64,000 bases of DNA from Vulcanisaeta distributa JCM 11217 (GTDB taxonomy: Archaea > Thermoproteota > Thermoprotei > Thermoproteales > Thermocladiaceae), in the NCBI RefSeq assembly GCF_001316005.1, contig NZ_BBBJ01000001.1, positions 124,001 through 188,000 on the forward strand. Direction: 5' to 3'. The notes below the pieces were generated by a model that worked only from the letters and a program-made list of their open reading frames with translations, was not told the origin of the DNA and ran no database searches. The position numbers and the translations under genes are program-made. Positions 59,576 to 64,000 of this stretch are shown here, piece after piece (positions within the stretch are counted from its first letter, which is position 1; each line of letters opens with the position of its first letter).

Positions 59576-60843
59576 GCGTCTGTGGTGTCCACTTCCATGA
59601 GAGGGCGGCATAAATGACGTAAAGTAGCAACGCATTAAATAGGGCAAAGACAACAAAACTACCGTAAAGTAACCCGGGCTGCACGGACACTAACTGCACC
59701 AGGGCGTTTAATTCAGGTGTTAATAATGTGGAGACCTTCAATGTATTGGCGACCTGGAGTGTGAATTGTAAGCCGTACGCCTTAACAAGCACGGGTACCG
59801 CAGATAATGGCGGGACTATTGCGTAGGGTAGGTGAGCCAGCCCATTCATCACCTCGGCACTAACCATCAAGAGCAATACAAGGACTAGCTTAAGGGCTGA
59901 GATTGACCTATTAATGAACTTAAAGGATAGAGCTATCAGTATGAGTAGTATTAGGCCTAGGGCTATATCCATGTAGAATATGCTGGTCAATATCATGGTT
60001 GGTTCATAGACTGGGTATAGGCTTGATGGTAGGTATGCAGGTGGTTTACCGAATATGGACCAGGCAACCGTTGGCGAGTATTGGTAGACCTCATAGAGGT
60101 ACAATCCAGCGAATATTGCATAGAAAACACCAAATACTAGGCTTATCCAATTACTGATTTTATACCCAACCAGCCTATACTCACTCTTATCGACTGAGTA
60201 CCTCCACCCAAATATGGAGTTTATGAGTATCCCAGTCATTGCAATTGCGCCAAAAAGCGTCGCTAGGAATAACGGAGCATACGTCGGGTTTAGGAATACT
60301 TGGGACCAATTAATGCCTAGGGTAAAGCCGACAATTGATGAGGTATCCTTAAACACCTCAACACCGGCTGGGTAATTAATGAAGGCGAAGACGAGCCTAA
60401 ACATGGCTGGTATAACCGTAAGTGCTATAGCCATGCCATAACCAACAGCAACATGCTTCATTGGGCTAATCCTACCAAAGCCCCCCCTGTAGTAGAAGCC
60501 AATGAAGGGTAGGGCTATGGCAACGCCAAAGACTATGGCAACGCCCCCAAACCGGCCATAGTAAGGCCCCAGCTATGTTCGTGAATATTGGCAATAGGCC
60601 TGCAAGGAACACGGTTATTATCGTACCAAAGAGGCCACCAATTGCGTAAACAGTAATTAGGTAATTAGCCATATTGTGTGCCAGGTCAACATAGACCTGC
60701 TTATTGCGCTTGTAACCAATCAACTCAAGCGTTGGTAATATCCACCCAAGGCCAAGCACTGTATAGACCAGGGGCAGGTGAACGGCGAAGGCCCAGGCGA
60801 TTAAGCCCACGGCAATGTCTGTTGCCGAGACCATACCCACCAC
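59556..60843 (-). CDS. cydA': CydA' subunit of archaeal bd-type oxygen reductase (frameshift as written)
   Basis: About 429 residues, polytopic, and homologous to CydA rather than CydB. The N-terminal block (AVHLPLVYTVLGLGWILPTL, DLAHNMANYLITVYAIGGLF) aligns with CydA, but the Glu-rich TM region of active CydA is replaced (TVFLAGLLPIFTNIAGALLW). This is the partner in CydAA' oxidases known from Thermoproteales. A break near 60545 (five G should be four) is repaired to WGVAIVFGVAI. Lies directly behind cydA. Confidence 0.75.
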
Positions 60844-60844
60844 C

Positions 60845-62256
60845 TCAATACTCCACAGTCTTTACCGCAGCTTCTTCGTACTTAGGCGCTCTCTTTAGGT
60901 ATAGGTAAACCATGAACACCGCTAATGACGGCATGGCAACTTCAACAATTAACACAAGCACCGCTAACCAAACCGGGAAGTAAAGCGTCGGATTTAGTAA
61001 ACCGCCTAGTCCAACGGGTACGCCAGTAATTATTGGTGGACCACCATTTGGATTGGGATCCGCCTGAACAAGTATGAACGGATACCTACCTGACTCAGCC
61101 GCAACTGCGCCGCCAATTGATGCAAAGGCTGCGAAGAACGGCATTAAATAAACGCCACTCCTCTCAAAGAAGTTTGCCAATGTCCTAGCCCAGCCAAAAC
61201 GACCAAAGTATCCTGGGAATAAGTACCAAAGCGATAATGCGCCGCTCCATATACCAAGTAATATTCCGAATATTACCATGAAGACCCAGTAGAAAACAAA
61301 CACGAGGCCGGCGGCCTCTCATAAGCCGGCCAGCTATAATAGCCCCCCCAGAATGCGTGGTTGAATGTACCATAGGCAAAGAAGCTCGTTAATGGATCAA
61401 CCCTGAGACCACTCCAGAACATGCCCTCTAGAGCCGCCAACTTAAGTGGGTCATCCTGCAGAACAAGTTCACCCTGTAGGTGACCAATTACGAATCCCTG
61501 TATTGCAGTTAGAATCGCCACTGTTGGCACTAGGATCTTAAGCATCATTAATCTCTCCGGTTTCCTATCACGTATGTATAGGTATAGGTATATCGCGGCT
61601 ATTATTGACCAGGTAAGTATGACAGCCGCTAGTATACCGTGGAATATGAAGACGTTGGCGCCCCACCAAAACATATTCCAAGCATCAGCCGGCGAGGCCC
61701 ACTTAACTACGTAATCCGTTAAACCAACCACATTCTGCCCAGTGGCCTGGTATAGGTTAATTACTTCGAGACCTGGCGGCCTCATGCTCAATGATGCCAT
61801 GACCGCCAATATGTTGTAAGCACTCCAGTATCCACCAAATGCTGCGGCTATACCTATTATCCAGTGAAGGACTTGGTTCTTAATCTTATTCCACGTAAAT
61901 ACGTAGAGCGGCAATAGAATTACCTCAGTTAGGAATGCAAATAACTCCAAGTAAAATGGAAGCACTATGGCCTCACCAATAACTGATATGAAGTTGCTCC
62001 ACAAAGTAACTAGGCCAAACTCAACAAGCGTGCCGAAGGCAGCACCAACACCAAAGAATATTGTTGATATCACCGAGAACGTCCTAGCAGTATTATACCA
62101 GAACTGATTATGGTTCCTAATGTATAGGTATTCAGCAACTACGGCTAATAAAATTGTACCTAAGAAACTTGATGCCATTGATACATGAGCCAAGACGCCT
62201 ATAGCAGTCGCAATCCTAACATCAGTTGGTGCTCCAAGTATGGGTTGGTTTACCAT
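60845..62256 (-). CDS. cydA: Cytochrome bd-type oxygen reductase subunit I (frameshift as written)
   Basis: About 470 residues. VLAHVSMASSFLG (heme-ligand His region), then EFGLVTLWSNFISVIGEAI and YLELFAFLTEVIL supply the conserved Glu residues of the proton path. Quinol-binding Q-loop near RMRPPGLEVINL-like sequence. The frame breaks near 61310 (CCGCCGGCCTCG should have GGG), giving RPPGLVFVFYWVF. With cydA' it would form a quinol oxidase reducing O2. TATA not examined in detail. Confidence 0.82.
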
Positions 62257-62373
62257 CGCACATAACTAGTGAATTAACAATTTATATAGTGATGCGTCCT
62301 ATATTTTTACTTAAATAGGCATATGTATGTTCACTAAAAATACTAGCATTTAGTTATAAATAATTAAATTTAT

Positions 62374-63718
62374 TTAAATATAAAAGAATGCATCAACCCT
62401 GAGGAACTGCCTCGCGGCAATTATTAGTGGATCCCAGACCTGGGTTACGGCAGGTAAGTAGGCTAGGTCGCTCATGAATAGGTCCTCAACGGTTGCCCCC
62501 CTTAGCCATTAATGCCGCTAATGTATCGATTTTACCAAGCACATAGGAACCATCATCACCGAGCACTTGAGCACCTAAGATTCTCATGCTACTTTCATCA
62601 ATTATTAGTTTTATCGTAACATAACCACCGCCTGGGTAATACCTCGCCTTAGTCCTAGCTGTTATTGCGGCACTTCTCGCTTTAAATCCATGCCTTATTG
62701 CCTCCTGCGTTGTTAAACCCGTGCTTGCTATGTATAGGTTCATGAACCTGGTCATTGAGGTGCCGACAACTCCAGGGAACGCCATGGGCTTACCAGCTAT
62801 GTTACTACCTGCTACGAACCCCCCCATCTTATTAGCCGTAGTCCCAAAGGGGGGGTGCCAGTATGGCTCGCCAGTTATTAGGTTCTTGGTCTCAGCAACA
62901 TCACCCGCGGCATAGACATTCTCAATGCTCGTCCTCATGCGGTTATCAACCCACACGGCACCTGTCTCGCCAATGCGCAGATCGAGTTGCTTCGCCAATT
63001 CCACATTTGGTTTTATACCCGTTGCGAGTACTACGGCATCAACAACGTACCTACCGCCATCAGTAATTACTATCTGCTTACCACCCTGGTAATCAATCTC
63101 GATTATTCTCTCATTCAATTGTAACTTCACGCCATGCCTAACTAACTCATTTATAACGATATTACCCATATCCTCATCCAGGGACTTACGTAGTGGATAA
63201 TTAGACCTACCAATCATCAGCACCTCCTTACCCCTAAACCTAAGCGCTCGGCAACCTCAAGTCCAATGTAGCCAGTACCAATAATGCCAACGCTATGCAT
63301 TGAATTAAGGGCTTCCCTCAACACAATGGCGTCTGCTGGGTGATGCACAGTAAATACGTGATCTCCCTTAATTGGTATGCTCGGTATTGCTGGTACGGCA
63401 CCGGTGGCGAGTACTAGGTAATCCCACTCCACCTTATTACCCCTATTCGTGACTACGTAACCTGGGCCAACCTCAATGACGGTCTCATTAGTCCTAACAT
63501 CAATACCCCTCTCCCTCCTGAAGTAGTCGGGTGTGTAGTGCATGAATAATTCATAATTATCAAATAACCCCCTCAAGGTAGTAAGGAATACCGCAGGGTG
63601 CATGACTAACCATGCCCGTCCTCTCAAAAACCACAATCTCAAAGTCGCGTTTCAATCTCCTTATTCTGGATGCCGCACTCATTCCAGCGGCACCGCCACC
63701 GATTATTACGACCCTCAT
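62374..63718 (-). CDS. NADH oxidase / CoA-disulfide reductase family flavoprotein (frameshifts as written)
   Basis: About 448 residues. FAD site [17 protein letters not shown], redox-active [12 protein letters not shown] site [21 protein letters not shown]-motif VYAAGDVAE and TTANKMG. Breaks: five G near 63567 should be four, CGCTTAGG near 63243 should be CGCCTTAGG, and six C at 62496-62501 should be five, after which the end [20 protein letters not shown] reads through to TAA 62374. Two seven-base runs (62819, 62849) add residues. Related enzymes make H2O or reduce CoA disulfide. Confidence 0.85.
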
Positions 63719-63781
63719 ACCGCGTGAATTAAGGAAGAAAAAATAAATTATACCCTTATAAATCAGCATACGTGAATGCAA

Positions 63782-64000
63782 ATGCATAATGGCAATACTA
63801 ATGATAAATTATCTAAGATAATTGATATGATGAGGGAACTCGAGAGGTACCTAGCCATTTTATACGGCATAGCTGCCTCAAGCACTAATGAACCGTTTAT
63901 AAGCGCCATAATGAGGAAGATAAGCATTGAATCTGCAATGCATAATTACATATTGACCACAATAAAGGAGTTGATTCATGAATGCCCGCCAAAGAAGGTC
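63782..64000 (+). CDS. Unknown protein, truncated by the window edge
   Basis: A frame from ATG 63782 stays open to the end of the window (73 residues): [20 protein letters not shown], then [20 protein letters not shown], all helical. CTTATAAATC (about 63752-63761) lies at -21 to -30. Divergent from the flavoprotein gene. Family not recognised from the visible part. Confidence 0.5.
   Translation, partial: MHNGNTNDKLSKIIDMMRELERYLAILYGIAASSTNEPFISAIMRKISIESAMHNYILTTIKELIHECPPKKV

Noticed and set aside
1-64000. CRISPR arrays
   Set aside because: No regularly spaced direct repeats were found on reading the intergenic regions; the weak CARF-HTH resemblance at 57 kb has no array or cas gene beside it.
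1-64000. tRNA or rRNA genes
   Set aside because: No T-loop or anticodon-arm pattern was found, including in the GC-rich island at 54.1 kb. tRNAs with unusual introns could escape reading by eye.
1-64000. Insertion sequences or transposases
   Set aside because: No transposase-like protein or terminal inverted repeats were seen, although the region has accessory genes.

Overview
The window comes from a hyperthermophilic crenarchaeote of the Thermoproteales, most like the Vulcanisaeta/Caldivirga group. The basis is a PaREP1-family gene, archaeal information-processing genes (rpoL, priL, rpl6, rps17, csl4, nurA, herA), a CydA/CydA' oxidase pair, box C/D sRNAs, and many genes whose start codon sits about 25-30 nt after a TATA-like box with no leader. 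The genus is an inference; no rRNA is present.

Layout. 0-5 kb: phosphoesterase, an array of small membrane proteins, tpiA, and a minus-strand membrane/winged-helix operon. 5-13 kb: AAA ATPase, aconitase, a large secreted protein, NAD kinase with an extra winged helix. 13-21 kb: rpoL, a C/D sRNA, a PD-(D/E)XK-like protein, a CBS-domain protein with a probable ribosome-binding tail, nuoA-BC-D. 21-38 kb: nurA, cDPG synthetase, a back-to-back pair of C/D sRNAs, csl4, surE, ileS, Clp1-like kinase, MoxR plus VWA, priL, rpl6. 39-46.6 kb: a six-gene operon of large secreted proteins, five with archaeal type IV prepilin signals; this is the main accessory region. 46.6-49 kb: MNT/HEPN toxin-antitoxin pair and herA. 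49-64 kb: amino-acid permease, pyrF, Lrp regulator, ferredoxin, TatD, rps17, a probable structured RNA, cysteine synthase-like enzyme, aminotransferase, flippase, CydAA' oxidase, NADH oxidase/CoA-disulfide reductase.

A caution governs the whole annotation. Many essential genes (tpiA, acnA, nuoA-D, ileS, priL, moxR, cydA and others) are broken by small indels. In most cases adding or removing one or two bases in a short homopolymer restores a conserved protein. G or C runs of exactly seven are greatly over-represented (about 78 by eye, against about five runs of six), and where families are conserved they usually carry one extra Gly or Pro. I treat these as probable sequence errors and give each broken gene as one feature over its reconstructed extent.

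Transcription and translation: most first genes look leaderless (TATA box then start codon at about +26), whereas genes inside the secreted-protein operon carry GGTGAT Shine-Dalgarno motifs overlapping the previous stop codon.
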